Assembly: GCF_050859505.1 (NCBI RefSeq)
Contig: NZ_CP193934.1
Location: 2,232,001-2,296,000, forward strand
Direction of reading: 5' to 3'
Length of the DNA stretch: 64,000 bases
Source of the DNA: Marinirhabdus sp050859505
Lineage (GTDB): Bacteria; Bacteroidota; Bacteroidia; Flavobacteriales; Flavobacteriaceae
The notes under the pieces are model-generated. The model did not search any database. It was not told where the DNA came from and saw nothing but the letters and a program-made list of their open reading frames with translations. This document shows positions 7,669 through 16,255 of this stretch, piece after piece. Position 1 is the first letter of the stretch. The number at the start of each line of letters is the position of its first letter. A program made the position numbers and the translations under genes.

Positions 7669-8928
7669 ATGAGAGATTTATTCGATAAAATTTATAAGGA
7701 CAAAGGGCCGTTAGGCAAGTGGGCAGAGCAAGCAGAGGGATATTTTGTATTCCCAAAATTAGAAGGGCCCATTAGCAACAGAATGAAGTTTAACGGCAAA
7801 GAAGTAATCACCTGGAGTGTCAATGACTATTTAGGACTTGCCAACCACCCCGAAGTTCGTAAAGCAGACGCTGAGGCTGGCGCTAAATACGGTTCTGCCT
7901 ATCCAATGGGCGCTCGAATGATGAGCGGTCATACCGATTTACACGAGCAACTTCAAGACGAATTGGCTGCTTTTGTAAATAAAGAAGCGTCTTATTTACT
8001 AAATTTTGGGTACCAGGGAATGGTTTCTACCATAGATGCCTTAGTCTCAAAAGATGATGTGATTGTATATGATGTAGATGCACACGCGTGTATAATTGAC
8101 GGAGTGCGCCTACATTTAGGGCAACGCTTTACCTACAAGCACAACGATATGGAAAGTATCGAAAAGAACTTAAGACGTGCAACCAAAATGGCCGAAAAAA
8201 CAGGCGGAGGAATTCTTTTGATTTCTGAAGGTGTTTTTGGAATGCGCGGTGAGCAAGGTAGATTGAAAGAAATTGTAGCGCTTAAGAAAAAATTTAACTT
8301 TCGTTTATTTGTAGATGATGCCCACGGTTTTGGAACACTTGGTAAGACAGGTGCTGGAGCAGGTGAGGAGCAGGGTGTTCAAGATGATATTGATGTATAT
8401 TTTGCAACCTTTGCAAAATCTATGGCAAGTACAGGAGCTTTTATAGCAGGTGATGAGGAAATTATGAATTACCTTAAATATAACTTGCGTTCTCAAATGT
8501 TCGCTAAGTCATTACAAATGCAATTGGTAGAAGGCGCTTTAAAGCGTTTGGATATGTTACGTACCATGCCCGAGTTAAAAGAAAAACTGTGGGAGAATGT
8601 AAACGCCTTGCAAGGCGGATTGAAAAAACGTGGGTTCGATATTGGAACCACACAAAGTTGTGTGACTCCAGTATATCTTAAAGGAAGTATCCCAGAAGCA
8701 ATGGCTTTGGTAAAAGATCTTCGTGAAAATCACGGTGTATTTTGTAGTATTGTAGTATACCCGGTAATTCCAAAAGGACTTATATTACTACGAATGATTC
8801 CAACAGCAACACACACCCTTCAAGATATTGAAGAAACTTTAGAAGCTTTCGATGCGATTAGAGAAAGGCTTGAAAATGGAACTTATAAAAGATTATCCGC
8901 TTCTGTAGCCCAAGCAATGGGAGAATAG
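7669..8928 (+). CDS. alpha-oxoamine synthase (AONS/KBL/SPT family), candidate cysteate fatty-acyltransferase
   Basis: A 419-residue PLP enzyme of the family that includes 8-amino-7-oxononanoate synthase, 2-amino-3-ketobutyrate CoA ligase and serine palmitoyltransferase. These enzymes join an amino acid to an acyl thioester with loss of CO2. H139 stacks on PLP, D216/D217 and H219 lie in VDDAHG, and K250 in ATFAKSMAS is the Schiff-base lysine. An N-terminal extension (1-40) with an aromatic-rich stretch is typical of the lipid-making members. The ATG at 7669 is chosen; a TTG one codon earlier adds nothing. No biotin or threonine genes are nearby. Flavobacteria are known to make capnine-type sulfonolipids by condensing cysteate with a branched acyl chain, and the neighbouring beta-replacement enzyme fits that. 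Serine palmitoyltransferase is the main alternative. Confidence 0.82.
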   Translation: MRDLFDKIYKDKGPLGKWAEQAEGYFVFPKLEGPISNRMKFNGKEVITWSVNDYLGLANHPEVRKADAEAGAKYGSAYPMGARMMSGHTDLHEQLQDELAAFVNKEASYLLNFGYQGMVSTIDALVSKDDVIVYDVDAHACIIDGVRLHLGQRFTYKHNDMESIEKNLRRATKMAEKTGGGILLISEGVFGMRGEQGRLKEIVALKKKFNFRLFVDDAHGFGTLGKTGAGAGEEQGVQDDIDVYFATFAKSMASTGAFIAGDEEIMNYLKYNLRSQMFAKSLQMQLVEGALKRLDMLRTMPELKEKLWENVNALQGGLKKRGFDIGTTQSCVTPVYLKGSIPEAMALVKDLRENHGVFCSIVVYPVIPKGLILLRMIPTATHTLQDIEETLEAFDAIRERLENGTYKRLSASVAQAMGE

Positions 8929-8976
8929 TTTTTGAAGTACGATTTAAGAACGACGAGTTACGAATGACATATATAA

Positions 8977-9008
8977 AAGAAAGCCTGCTAAAACTAGCAG
9001 GCTTTCTT
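8977..9008. terminator. bidirectional terminator between convergent genes
   Basis: AAGCCTGCTA (8981-8990), loop AAAC, TAGCAGGCTT (8995-9004), flanked by A-rich and T-rich tracts. It serves both the synthase (plus) and the amidase (minus). Confidence 0.88.
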
Positions 9009-9024
9009 TTTATGAAAAATATTT

Positions 9025-9642
9025 TTATTGATTACTAATAGCAACTAGCAACACCTTTGCGATTTCGTTTTGTTTGAAATCATTTTGCAAAATACTTCTG
9101 TCTTTTGGATTTGATAAAAAGCCAAGTTCAACAGCTACTGCCGGAGCCTCACTATTTTTCAGTACATAGAAATTAGCGCTTTTAACCTTTGAAGTTTCAA
9201 AAATCCCTTCAGCTTTCATAGTGTTCATTACACTATTTGCCAATTTCTTAGATAAAACAGATTGTTTGCCTTGGTCTGAAAAGAATACCTCCATACCAGA
9301 AATTTCGGTATTATCGCTATCATTTATATGAAGCGAAAGCACCACATCTGGTTTTAAGTTGTTTATAAATTGCACGCGATCCTGTAAAGAGATAAAAGAA
9401 TCGTCTGTTCTGGTGAAATGTAATTGTACATTGGCATCTTTGCTTAGCAGTGCCATTTTATTCGCAATTTGTTGAACAATTTCTTTTTCTATCAATGTAC
9501 CTTCGGACGTTCCGGTGTCTTCTCCACCGTGCGAAACGTCAACGACTACCGTGACAATTTTTTCTGTTTTTTTTGGAAATGTAGTGAACGCTAGAGATGC
9601 TATCACAAATAAAGCTACAAGCGATTTTGCAATAATTTTCAT
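9025..9642 (-). CDS. N-acetylmuramoyl-L-alanine amidase (Amidase_3)
   Basis: A 205-residue periplasmic zinc amidase that cleaves the bond between muramic acid and the stem peptide of peptidoglycan. Residues 1-20 form a signal peptide or short anchor. The zinc ligands expected for Amidase_3 are present: H38 in DVSHGG (usually DAGHGG), E52 in LIEKE and H105 in LSLHIN. E172 in AVELGFLSN is the catalytic acid. There is no added cell-wall-binding or AMIN domain, so this is a minimal enzyme. It lies 87 bases downstream of the GNAT gene on the same strand and may share its transcript. Confidence 0.9.
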   Translation of the reverse strand: MKIIAKSLVALFVIASLAFTTFPKKTEKIVTVVVDVSHGGEDTGTSEGTLIEKEIVQQIANKMALLSKDANVQLHFTRTDDSFISLQDRVQFINNLKPDVVLSLHINDSDNTEISGMEVFFSDQGKQSVLSKKLANSVMNTMKAEGIFETSKVKSANFYVLKNSEAPAVAVELGFLSNPKDRSILQNDFKQNEIAKVLLVAISNQ

Positions 9643-9729
9643 ATAGTTTTGGTTTAGGATTAGTGCTATTAGAACTGTATTTCAGCCAAAATTATTGTGC
9701 TACATACAAGGGTATGCCCTAAAAACCAT

Positions 9730-10848
9730 TTAAAGTGTTTTTCTAAAGGTACTGCGTCGCTTGTGCATTCTAGGTTCATAATCTTTCCAAAGAAGCTGTA
9801 CAGCAGTATTCTCTTCCAGTTCTGGATTGGTTTCCACCTTATCTATTCCTTTGCTGTTAAAGAGGTGTTGCATTTCTTCAAAAACAATGGCAGTAACACC
9901 TTTTCCCTGGTATTCAGGATCAATACCTATTAAGTAGAATGCGGCACGATCATTTTTTCGTTGTGCTTGCCATAAATGATACCAGCCAAATGGAAAAAGA
10001 CTCCCATTTGCTTTTTTTAAGGCTTTGGTAAACGAAGGCATCACAATACTAAATGCTATGAGCTTTCCAGCTTCATCTTTGATACATGTAATATAATCTG
10101 GATGTATAAAACTGAAGTATTTTTCCTTGTAATAATCTATCTGGTATTGTTGAATAGGGACAAACGTTTGTAATGTATTATAGGTTTTATTTAGTAGTCC
10201 AAACATTTCATCTACATACGGCAAAATCTCTTTTTTATTCTTAAACCGAATTACAGATAAGCCGTAACGCTCTCTAATAATCCTAGAAAACTTAGCTACT
10301 TTTTCTTTAATGGAGGGCGGGATACTTAATTTATACTCAACCCAAGTGGCTTGCGTTTCAAAACCTAATTGCTTGAAGTGTTCTTTGTAGTACGGGTAAT
10401 GATACCAGGTGATCATGGTGTTCATTTCATCATACCCTTCAATTAAAATACCTGCTTTTTCCATATTACTGAAACCTACGGGACCTTCGGCATATTCTAA
10501 GTTGTGCTCTTTCCCTTTTTCGTACACCTTTTCAAGTAATGCTTTGGTCACTTCAATATCGTCCACCACATCAAACCATCCAAAACGAACCTTCTTTTTT
10601 CCTAGTTCGTTTATTTCAAGATGGTTTATGATAACAGCTATACGGCCAGCAACTTTTCCATTTTGGTAAGCGAGATAATATTCAGCTTCGGCATTTGAGA
10701 ACACAGGGTTTTTATCGCGATCCAGCGTTTCTAGTTCGTCTTTAATAAGAGGGGGAACCCAATACTCGCAGTTTTTGTATAACGAAAATGGAAACGTTAC
10801 AAACTGTTTTAGTTGAGTGGGGTTGCTTACTTGGGTAATTTCAATCAT
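9730..10848 (-). CDS. GNAT-fold acyltransferase-like protein of unknown substrate
   Basis: A 372-residue cytosolic protein conserved in Bacteroidota. The N-terminal part (about 1-130) carries YWVPPLIKDE and a GKVAGRIAVIIN strand typical of one GNAT lobe. The C-terminal part (about 250-350) has the second lobe with YLIGIDPEYQGKGVTAIVF, where QGKGVT corresponds to the acyl-CoA-binding Q/RxxGxG/A loop. The two halves suggest a double or permuted GNAT arrangement. No substrate can be read from the sequence. It lies 12 bases downstream of the outer-membrane protein gene, so the two are probably one operon. Confidence 0.75.
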   Translation of the reverse strand: MIEITQVSNPTQLKQFVTFPFSLYKNCEYWVPPLIKDELETLDRDKNPVFSNAEAEYYLAYQNGKVAGRIAVIINHLEINELGKKKVRFGWFDVVDDIEVTKALLEKVYEKGKEHNLEYAEGPVGFSNMEKAGILIEGYDEMNTMITWYHYPYYKEHFKQLGFETQATWVEYKLSIPPSIKEKVAKFSRIIRERYGLSVIRFKNKKEILPYVDEMFGLLNKTYNTLQTFVPIQQYQIDYYKEKYFSFIHPDYITCIKDEAGKLIAFSIVMPSFTKALKKANGSLFPFGWYHLWQAQRKNDRAAFYLIGIDPEYQGKGVTAIVFEEMQHLFNSKGIDKVETNPELEENTAVQLLWKDYEPRMHKRRSTFRKTL

Positions 10849-10860
10849 TAGATTCTGCTA

Positions 10861-11877
10861 CTAGTTAAGTCTGCCATCGTCACCACCGTCGTCGCCATCA
10901 TCTTCAAAGCCATCTTTTCTTTTATTCTTCTTTTTCTTGGCTTTTTTCTCTCCTTTATCGGCTCTTTTTTTATCACGACCGGCTTTTCCTTTTTCTTCAA
11001 TAAATTCGTCTTTGTTATGCATATCAAATCGATAGGCAACTCCAACTCTGCTTTCCCAGAAAGAAGGCGTATCTTTAAAATTGAGTGCGCCAGAGAGGTC
11101 TATATGTAAATTAGGCGAAATAAGTACCGCTGCACCACCACGAAATATCTGATCTGCGTAAAAATCGCTTTTAAACCCCTGGTTCTCAATAAAAATTGAG
11201 AAATAGCTATTGGTAGCGTGCGTTAAGGTGAGAATATATCCATACGTTGGAAAATCTGTACCAATACGGTCTGCAATAATATTAGTTACAAACACAAAGC
11301 CACCTATCCAATTATTTTGTGTAGAGAGAACTACTTTAGGACTAATTTCTGCTTCTACATTTGGTGTAAAACGGTTATCGGCAAAATCGAAATTAGCTCC
11401 GGCATACAGTGAAACAGCTGGGATTAAATCTCTCCATTGAAAGCGATTATTGGCTTTCCAGCTGTATAAATTTGGACCTTCCAGTTCCATTTTTCGATAT
11501 GGATCGTAAATTAAATATTTCGCACCTATGGTATTGCTTCTAAAATTAGAAAATTTATCGTCTGTGACTAAAGTACCTCGGGTAATTTCGCCACTATTAT
11601 TGCGGTATTCTCCAATAATACTTACCTCCAGTTCTTCTCGCCAAACGCCATAACGCGCCGAATAATCCCATCCAAAAGTTGTGTAGTCTGTCCCTAACAG
11701 TTCGTGTTTTTCGTTTCCGTAACTAAACCCTGACTCAAATTGTAACACGTTAGTTCCTACCGAAAAGGCTCCTTGAGAGACTCCCGGACGGTTGGTGTTA
11801 ATCATTTCGGTATATTGGGCATTGCTGCAGAAAGGCAACAGGAATAGGCAACAAAGAAAGTATTTGAATGATTTCAT
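10861..11877 (-). CDS. outer-membrane channel-like protein with charged C-terminal tail
   Basis: A 338-residue envelope protein with a signal peptide (1-20, ending in SNA-Q). A series of amphipathic beta strands follows, with alternating polar and hydrophobic residues and aromatic strand ends such as SGFSYGN, FGWDYSARYGVW and VGVAYRFDM. The opening MINTNRPGVSQGAFSVG is characteristic of the group annotated as MetA-pathway phenol-degradation outer-membrane proteins. After the last strand (about 285) comes a tail of roughly 50 residues, first Lys/Arg-rich and then Asp/Gly-rich, which is probably disordered. It is the first gene of a likely operon with the GNAT gene 12 bases downstream. The transported substrate is unknown. 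Confidence 0.75.
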   Translation of the reverse strand: MKSFKYFLCCLFLLPFCSNAQYTEMINTNRPGVSQGAFSVGTNVLQFESGFSYGNEKHELLGTDYTTFGWDYSARYGVWREELEVSIIGEYRNNSGEITRGTLVTDDKFSNFRSNTIGAKYLIYDPYRKMELEGPNLYSWKANNRFQWRDLIPAVSLYAGANFDFADNRFTPNVEAEISPKVVLSTQNNWIGGFVFVTNIIADRIGTDFPTYGYILTLTHATNSYFSIFIENQGFKSDFYADQIFRGGAAVLISPNLHIDLSGALNFKDTPSFWESRVGVAYRFDMHNKDEFIEEKGKAGRDKKRADKGEKKAKKKKNKRKDGFEDDGDDGGDDGRLN

Positions 11878-11956
11878 AGTTGTTGGGTTCTAGTCAAAGA
11901 TAGTATTTTATCATTATTTTAATACGTACGAGCCACCTTTTTTATAGGGCAAATTG

Positions 11957-11964
11957 TACTTTTG
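11957..11964 (+). promoter_or_regulatory. -7 promoter element for the small membrane protein gene
   Basis: TACTTTTG matches TAnnTTTG. No TTG is seen at the right distance upstream. It argues that translation starts at the ATG at 11989 and not at an in-frame TTG at 11962 inside the element. Confidence 0.5.
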
Positions 11965-11988
11965 AAGTTTAAAGCTATTATCGGTATT

Positions 11989-12276
11989 ATGGATTTTCTT
12001 AAAACGGTACTAATCATACTTTTGGTATTTTTTGCTCTTCGCTTTTCGTGGAAATTGGCAAAACCATATCTTTTTAAATATATCGCAAAAAAAATGGGGC
12101 AACGATTTGAAAAATCATTTGGTGCCAATCCTTTTGGCGATTCCCCCTTTCAGCAAACTACAAATACTAAAAATGCTAAAAAGGAAGGTAAGGTAACGAT
12201 AGACAAAGATGCGCCCAATACTCGAAAAACTTCTAAGACGGTTGGAGAGTATGTAGATTTTGAGGAAGTGGATTGA
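11989..12276 (+). CDS. small membrane protein, DUF4834-like
   Basis: A 95-residue protein with one N-terminal membrane helix (about 3-22, FLKTVLIILLVFFALRFSWKL) followed by a positively charged juxtamembrane part and a polar, probably disordered tail. The tail ends in a threonine/lysine- and glutamate-containing segment (RKTSKTVGEYVDFEEVD). The C-terminal GEYVDFEEV pattern is common in the family recorded as DUF4834 in Bacteroidota (name from memory). No function is known. It precedes the large YfhO-type membrane protein by 182 bases, a gap that is AT-rich with no clear promoter. Confidence 0.72.
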   Translation: MDFLKTVLIILLVFFALRFSWKLAKPYLFKYIAKKMGQRFEKSFGANPFGDSPFQQTTNTKNAKKEGKVTIDKDAPNTRKTSKTVGEYVDFEEVD

Positions 12277-12458
12277 ATACCACAAGAAGCATTATTTGCG
12301 ACCTAGGAACTGCTGAAAATACCAAACGCCAAAATTAAAACTTCAAAATTAAGTGGTTTAAAAAGACTGTTTACATCTGAAATTATTAAATATTCAGCTT
12401 CTTATAAAAGTCATATTACTTTTTTGTAATTTTCCACCTCTATTTTAGCTACTCATTT

Positions 12459-14903
12459 ATGAACGTTTCAGTAAAGAAATTTCTTCCCCATCTCGTTGTT
12501 TTACTACTTTTTGTCATTGCTTCCTTGGCGTATTTTAGTCCTGTGTTGCAAGGCAAAGCAATTTTCCAGAGTGATATTGTGCAATACACAGGAATGGCTA
12601 AGCAACAAAGCGATTTCAGAGAAACCACAGGCGAAGAAACCTATTGGACAGATTCCGCTTTTGGAGGGATGCCTACCTATCAATTAGGAGCTAAATATCC
12701 ACACAATTATATTAAGAAATTAGACTTGGCGCTTCGGTTCTTACCACGCCCAGCAGATTATCTCTTTCTTTATTTTATAGGAATGTATATTCTTCTTCTG
12801 GTGCTGAAAGTTGATTATAAGCTAGCTTTTTTAGGAGCTTTAGCATTTGGTTTTTCTACCTATCTCATTATTATTTTAGGAGTAGGACATAATGCAAAAG
12901 CACACGCCATAGCCTATATGCCATTGGTTTTAAGCGGAATTTTTCTCACATTTAGAGGTAAATATCTTTGGGGTTTCCTCTTAACTACCGTAGCCATGGG
13001 ACTAGAGTTGGTGACCAATCACTTCCAGATGACCTATTATTTACTACTATTGGTTTTTTGTATAGGTATTGCGTATTTGATAGATGCAGTAAAGAAAAAA
13101 ATGCTCCCACATTATTTTAAAGCAATTGGGGTAATGGCTCTTGGAGTACTAATAGCCGTAGGCCTTAACGCTACCAATATTTTAGCAACAAAAGAATACG
13201 CAGATACCTCTACAAGGGGAAAAAGCGAGCTCACCATTAACCCAGATGGAACCAAAAAAGAAGCCGTTGAAGGCTTAGATTACGAATATATTACCCAGTA
13301 CAGTTATGGGAAATTAGAAAGCTTTAACCTACTTATTCCTCGTTTTATGGGTGGTGGTAGTAGCGAACCTTTACCAGAGGATGGTGAAACAGTAGAAACT
13401 CTCATTAAAATGGGTGCGTCCCCACAAGATGCCAATCAGGTTTTGCAGCAATTACCTGTGTATTGGGGAGATCAGCCCATTGTGGCTGCTCCAGCGTATG
13501 TAGGTGCGATTTTATTATTCTTGGCGGTGTTAGCTTTGTTTTTAGTGCGGGGTAGATTTAAATGGTGGGCTATTGCAGGCTTGTTATTAAGTCTGTTTTT
13601 ATCTTGGGGAGATAATTTTGATACCCTTACACGGTTTTTTGTAGATACGGTTCCTTTATATGATAAATTTAGAGCTGTATCCTCTATTCAAGTCTTGATA
13701 GAATTAATTATACCTGTACTCGCGGTAGTAGGGTTGCATCAGTTTTTTAGCGAATTCACCAAGGAGGAAAAGCGCAAAAAGGCATTATTGTTTTCCGCTG
13801 GAATAGTAGGCGGTGTCATCCTCATTTTTATGCTGTTGAAGAGCGCCATCCCGGGATTCGATTTTGCGAGTCCTTATGACGCTGGTATTCGGGAGCAATT
13901 GGGGAATGATTTGGTACAAGCCGTTCGGGCAGACCGCGCTTCTTTATTTATGACCGATGCCTTTCGCTCATTGATTTTAGTGTTAGTAGCCGCTGGAGCG
14001 TTGTGGTTTTTCTTAAAAGACAAGCTGAAACAAACCGCTGTTATTGGTGTTTTAGTCTTGTTGGTGTTGTTCGATCTGGTGGGCGTAGACAGGCGTTATG
14101 TAAATAACGAAGATTTTGTGCAAAAACGGATTATGGAACAACCTTTCCCAATGAGTAGTGCGGACGAAATGATTCTGAAAGACGATGGCCATTTTAGAGT
14201 TTATGATGCGACAAACGATGCTTTTAATAGTGGGGCAGCAAGTTTTTACCACAATGCATTAGGAGGGTATCACGCCGCCAAACCAGGTAGAATGCAGGAT
14301 ATTGCAGATTTCTACTTATACAATGGTGATGTAGGGATTATGAATATGCTGAATGTAAAATACTTTATCGTGCAAAACAAAGGCGGTGGTCCTGTAGCGC
14401 AACGTAATCCCTATACTAACGGGCCAGCTTGGTTTGTAGAAAATTTGCAGTTTGCTGAAACTTCTAATGAAGAGATTCAATTACTAGATAGTTTGGATAC
14501 TAAGAAAACTGTGATTGTTCATCAGGAATTTAAAGATATACTACCGCTGTCCACTATACAGCGCGATAGTACTGCAATGATAGAATTGGTAGCTCATCAA
14601 CCCAACCATTTAACGTACGAAGCGAGTACCACAAGCCCACAATTGGCTGTTTTTTCTGAAGTGTATTATCCCGAAGGTTGGAATGCCTACATTAACGGAA
14701 AACCTGCTAATTATATCCGTGTTAATTATTTATTACGTGGCATGACAATCCCTGCGGGAAACAACAAAATCGAATTCAAATTTGAGGCGGCTGTGGTTAA
14801 AAAAGGAAGTAGAATTGCTTTGGGTAGTAGTATTCTTTTACTGTTAGCCTTGCTGGGCGGTTTGTATTTTACTTTTAAAGGTAAAAAGGAAATCGATTCT
14901 TAA
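12459..14903 (+). CDS. YfhO-family polytopic membrane protein (glycosyltransferase-C-like)
   Basis: An 814-residue integral membrane protein. A first membrane helix lies at about 8-28, followed by a large periplasmic loop with FQSDIVQYTGMAK, where the acidic residue matches the catalytic-loop position of GT-C enzymes. Roughly ten more helices run to about residue 540. A soluble domain of about 240 residues follows, and a final helix lies at 790-808 before a Lys-rich end. YfhO proteins modify cell-surface polymers such as lipoteichoic acid in Firmicutes; in Bacteroidota the acceptor is not known. The stop codon shares one base with the start of the following glycosyltransferase (TAATG), so the two are translationally coupled and probably work on the same surface glycan or lipid. 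Confidence 0.85.
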   Translation: MNVSVKKFLPHLVVLLLFVIASLAYFSPVLQGKAIFQSDIVQYTGMAKQQSDFRETTGEETYWTDSAFGGMPTYQLGAKYPHNYIKKLDLALRFLPRPADYLFLYFIGMYILLLVLKVDYKLAFLGALAFGFSTYLIIILGVGHNAKAHAIAYMPLVLSGIFLTFRGKYLWGFLLTTVAMGLELVTNHFQMTYYLLLLVFCIGIAYLIDAVKKKMLPHYFKAIGVMALGVLIAVGLNATNILATKEYADTSTRGKSELTINPDGTKKEAVEGLDYEYITQYSYGKLESFNLLIPRFMGGGSSEPLPEDGETVETLIKMGASPQDANQVLQQLPVYWGDQPIVAAPAYVGAILLFLAVLALFLVRGRFKWWAIAGLLLSLFLSWGDNFDTLTRFFVDTVPLYDKFRAVSSIQVLIELIIPVLAVVGLHQFFSEFTKEEKRKKALLFSAGIVGGVILIFMLLKSAIPGFDFASPYDAGIREQLGNDLVQAVRADRASLFMTDAFRSLILVLVAAGALWFFLKDKLKQTAVIGVLVLLVLFDLVGVDRRYVNNEDFVQKRIMEQPFPMSSADEMILKDDGHFRVYDATNDAFNSGAASFYHNALGGYHAAKPGRMQDIADFYLYNGDVGIMNMLNVKYFIVQNKGGGPVAQRNPYTNGPAWFVENLQFAETSNEEIQLLDSLDTKKTVIVHQEFKDILPLSTIQRDSTAMIELVAHQPNHLTYEASTTSPQLAVFSEVYYPEGWNAYINGKPANYIRVNYLLRGMTIPAGNNKIEFKFEAAVVKKGSRIALGSSILLLLALLGGLYFTFKGKKEIDS

Positions 14904-16183
14904 TGAAACGTGTCCTCGTCATAACCTATTATTGGCCACCTGCAGGAGGGCCAGGTGTACAGCGATGGTTGTACTTTGTGAAATATTTCAGGGAATTTGG
15001 AATTGAACCCGTAGTGTATATTCCGAAAGATGCGCATTATCCGTTGCGGGACGAAAGTTTTTTAGCTGAAATACCTTCGGATATTGAGATGATAAGCCAG
15101 CCCATAAACGAGCCTTATAAATTTGCCAAATGGTTTTCAAAAAAGAAAACGAAGCAGATGAGTAGTGGTATTATTGCCAAGAAAAATCTTTCGGTACTAG
15201 ATAAATTGCTGCTCTATATTCGAGGTAATTTTTTTATTCCAGATGCTAGAGTTGGTTGGGTAAAACCTTCAGTTGTATTTCTAAAAAGATATTTGGCTAA
15301 AAATCCTGTTGAAACGATCATTACATCTGGCCCTCCTCATAGTTTGCATTTAATTGGACTTCAGCTTAAAAAAGAAATAGGGGTCTCATGGCTAGCAGAT
15401 TTTAGAGATCCCTGGACCACTATTCACTATCACGACTCGTTACAATTAACTAAGAGGTCCAGAAGAAAACACAAGCAACTAGAAGCTGAAATATTACAAA
15501 CTGCCGATGTTGTAACAGTAACAAGTCCTACTACTAAAAAAGAGTTCCAAGCGATTACAAAACGTCCTGTGAGGATAGTCACCAACGGTTTTGAAAGAAA
15601 AGAAACTATTACTACATATCTAGATGCTAAATTTTCTATCGCACACATCGGTTCTTTATTAAGCGAACGCAATCCCATACTGTTATGGGAAGTTTTAAAT
15701 GAATTAGCGTGTAAAGTAGAAGGATTTCGAGACGACCTTGAAATAGTTTTGGCAGGAGTAGTAGGTGAAGAAATTTTAGAAAGTATTTCAAGTTTTGGGT
15801 TGTCTCAAAACCTTCGGAATGTTGGATATGTTTCACATAAAGAGGCACTTCAGTTACAACACAATGCACAGCTATTACTATTGTTAGAAATTGACAGCCC
15901 GGAAACCTGCGCTATCATTCCTGGAAAATTATTTGAATACATCAGGGCCGAACGTCCTATCATAGCCATTGGCCCAGAAGGCAGTGATATTAAAGCCGTT
16001 TTAGAAGAATCTAGGAGTGGAAAGTTTTATACTTCAGCAGAAAAGCAAGCGCTCAAAAATTCAATTCTACAATACTATTCCGAATTTAAAAAAGATGGTG
16101 TGCAGGGTATTGTCGCAAATATTTCAAAATATACACGACAGTATTTATCCGAAAAGATGGCGCAAATTCTTAAACAGCTTTAA
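14903..16183 (+). CDS. GT-B glycosyltransferase, family 4-like
   Basis: A 426-residue cytosolic or peripheral glycosyltransferase. The N-terminal Rossmann lobe opens with VLVITYYWPPAGGPGVQRW, a nucleotide-sugar GT4 hallmark with the Gly-rich acceptor loop. DFRDPWTT near 170 is typical of the same group. The C-terminal lobe (about 230-420) carries the IAHIGSL strand and ends with the donor-binding K-FEYIRAERPIIAIGPEGSD segment. The start overlaps the stop of the YfhO-type gene by one base, implying a joint surface-polysaccharide or glycolipid role. The sugar and acceptor cannot be read from sequence. A hairpin follows the stop. Confidence 0.88.
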   Translation: MKRVLVITYYWPPAGGPGVQRWLYFVKYFREFGIEPVVYIPKDAHYPLRDESFLAEIPSDIEMISQPINEPYKFAKWFSKKKTKQMSSGIIAKKNLSVLDKLLLYIRGNFFIPDARVGWVKPSVVFLKRYLAKNPVETIITSGPPHSLHLIGLQLKKEIGVSWLADFRDPWTTIHYHDSLQLTKRSRRKHKQLEAEILQTADVVTVTSPTTKKEFQAITKRPVRIVTNGFERKETITTYLDAKFSIAHIGSLLSERNPILLWEVLNELACKVEGFRDDLEIVLAGVVGEEILESISSFGLSQNLRNVGYVSHKEALQLQHNAQLLLLLEIDSPETCAIIPGKLFEYIRAERPIIAIGPEGSDIKAVLEESRSGKFYTSAEKQALKNSILQYYSEFKKDGVQGIVANISKYTRQYLSEKMAQILKQL

Positions 16184-16188
16184 ATACG

Positions 16189-16226
16189 AAATCCCTGCTC
16201 ATCGTATATACGAATCACAGGGATTT
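16189..16226. terminator. terminator hairpin between convergent genes
   Basis: AAATCCCTG (16189-16197) pairs with CAGGGATTT (16218-16226). The loop itself holds a second small palindrome (TCGTATATACGA). It can act for the glycosyltransferase and for the Arg/Asn-rich secreted protein gene that converges on it. Confidence 0.75.
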
Positions 16227-16228
16227 CT

Positions 16229-16255
16229 AACTAACCAACCAAAAATTCTTATTGT
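16229..16255 (-). repeat. 3'-end repeat shared with the paralogous gene (copy 1)
   Basis: AACTAACCAACCAAAAA (16229-16245) followed directly by TTCTTATTGT (16246-16255), overlapping the 3' end of the secreted protein gene. The same two blocks recur at 17740-17756 and 17763-17772 behind the paralogue. Each copy sits between a stop codon and a hairpin terminator. Confidence 0.8.
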
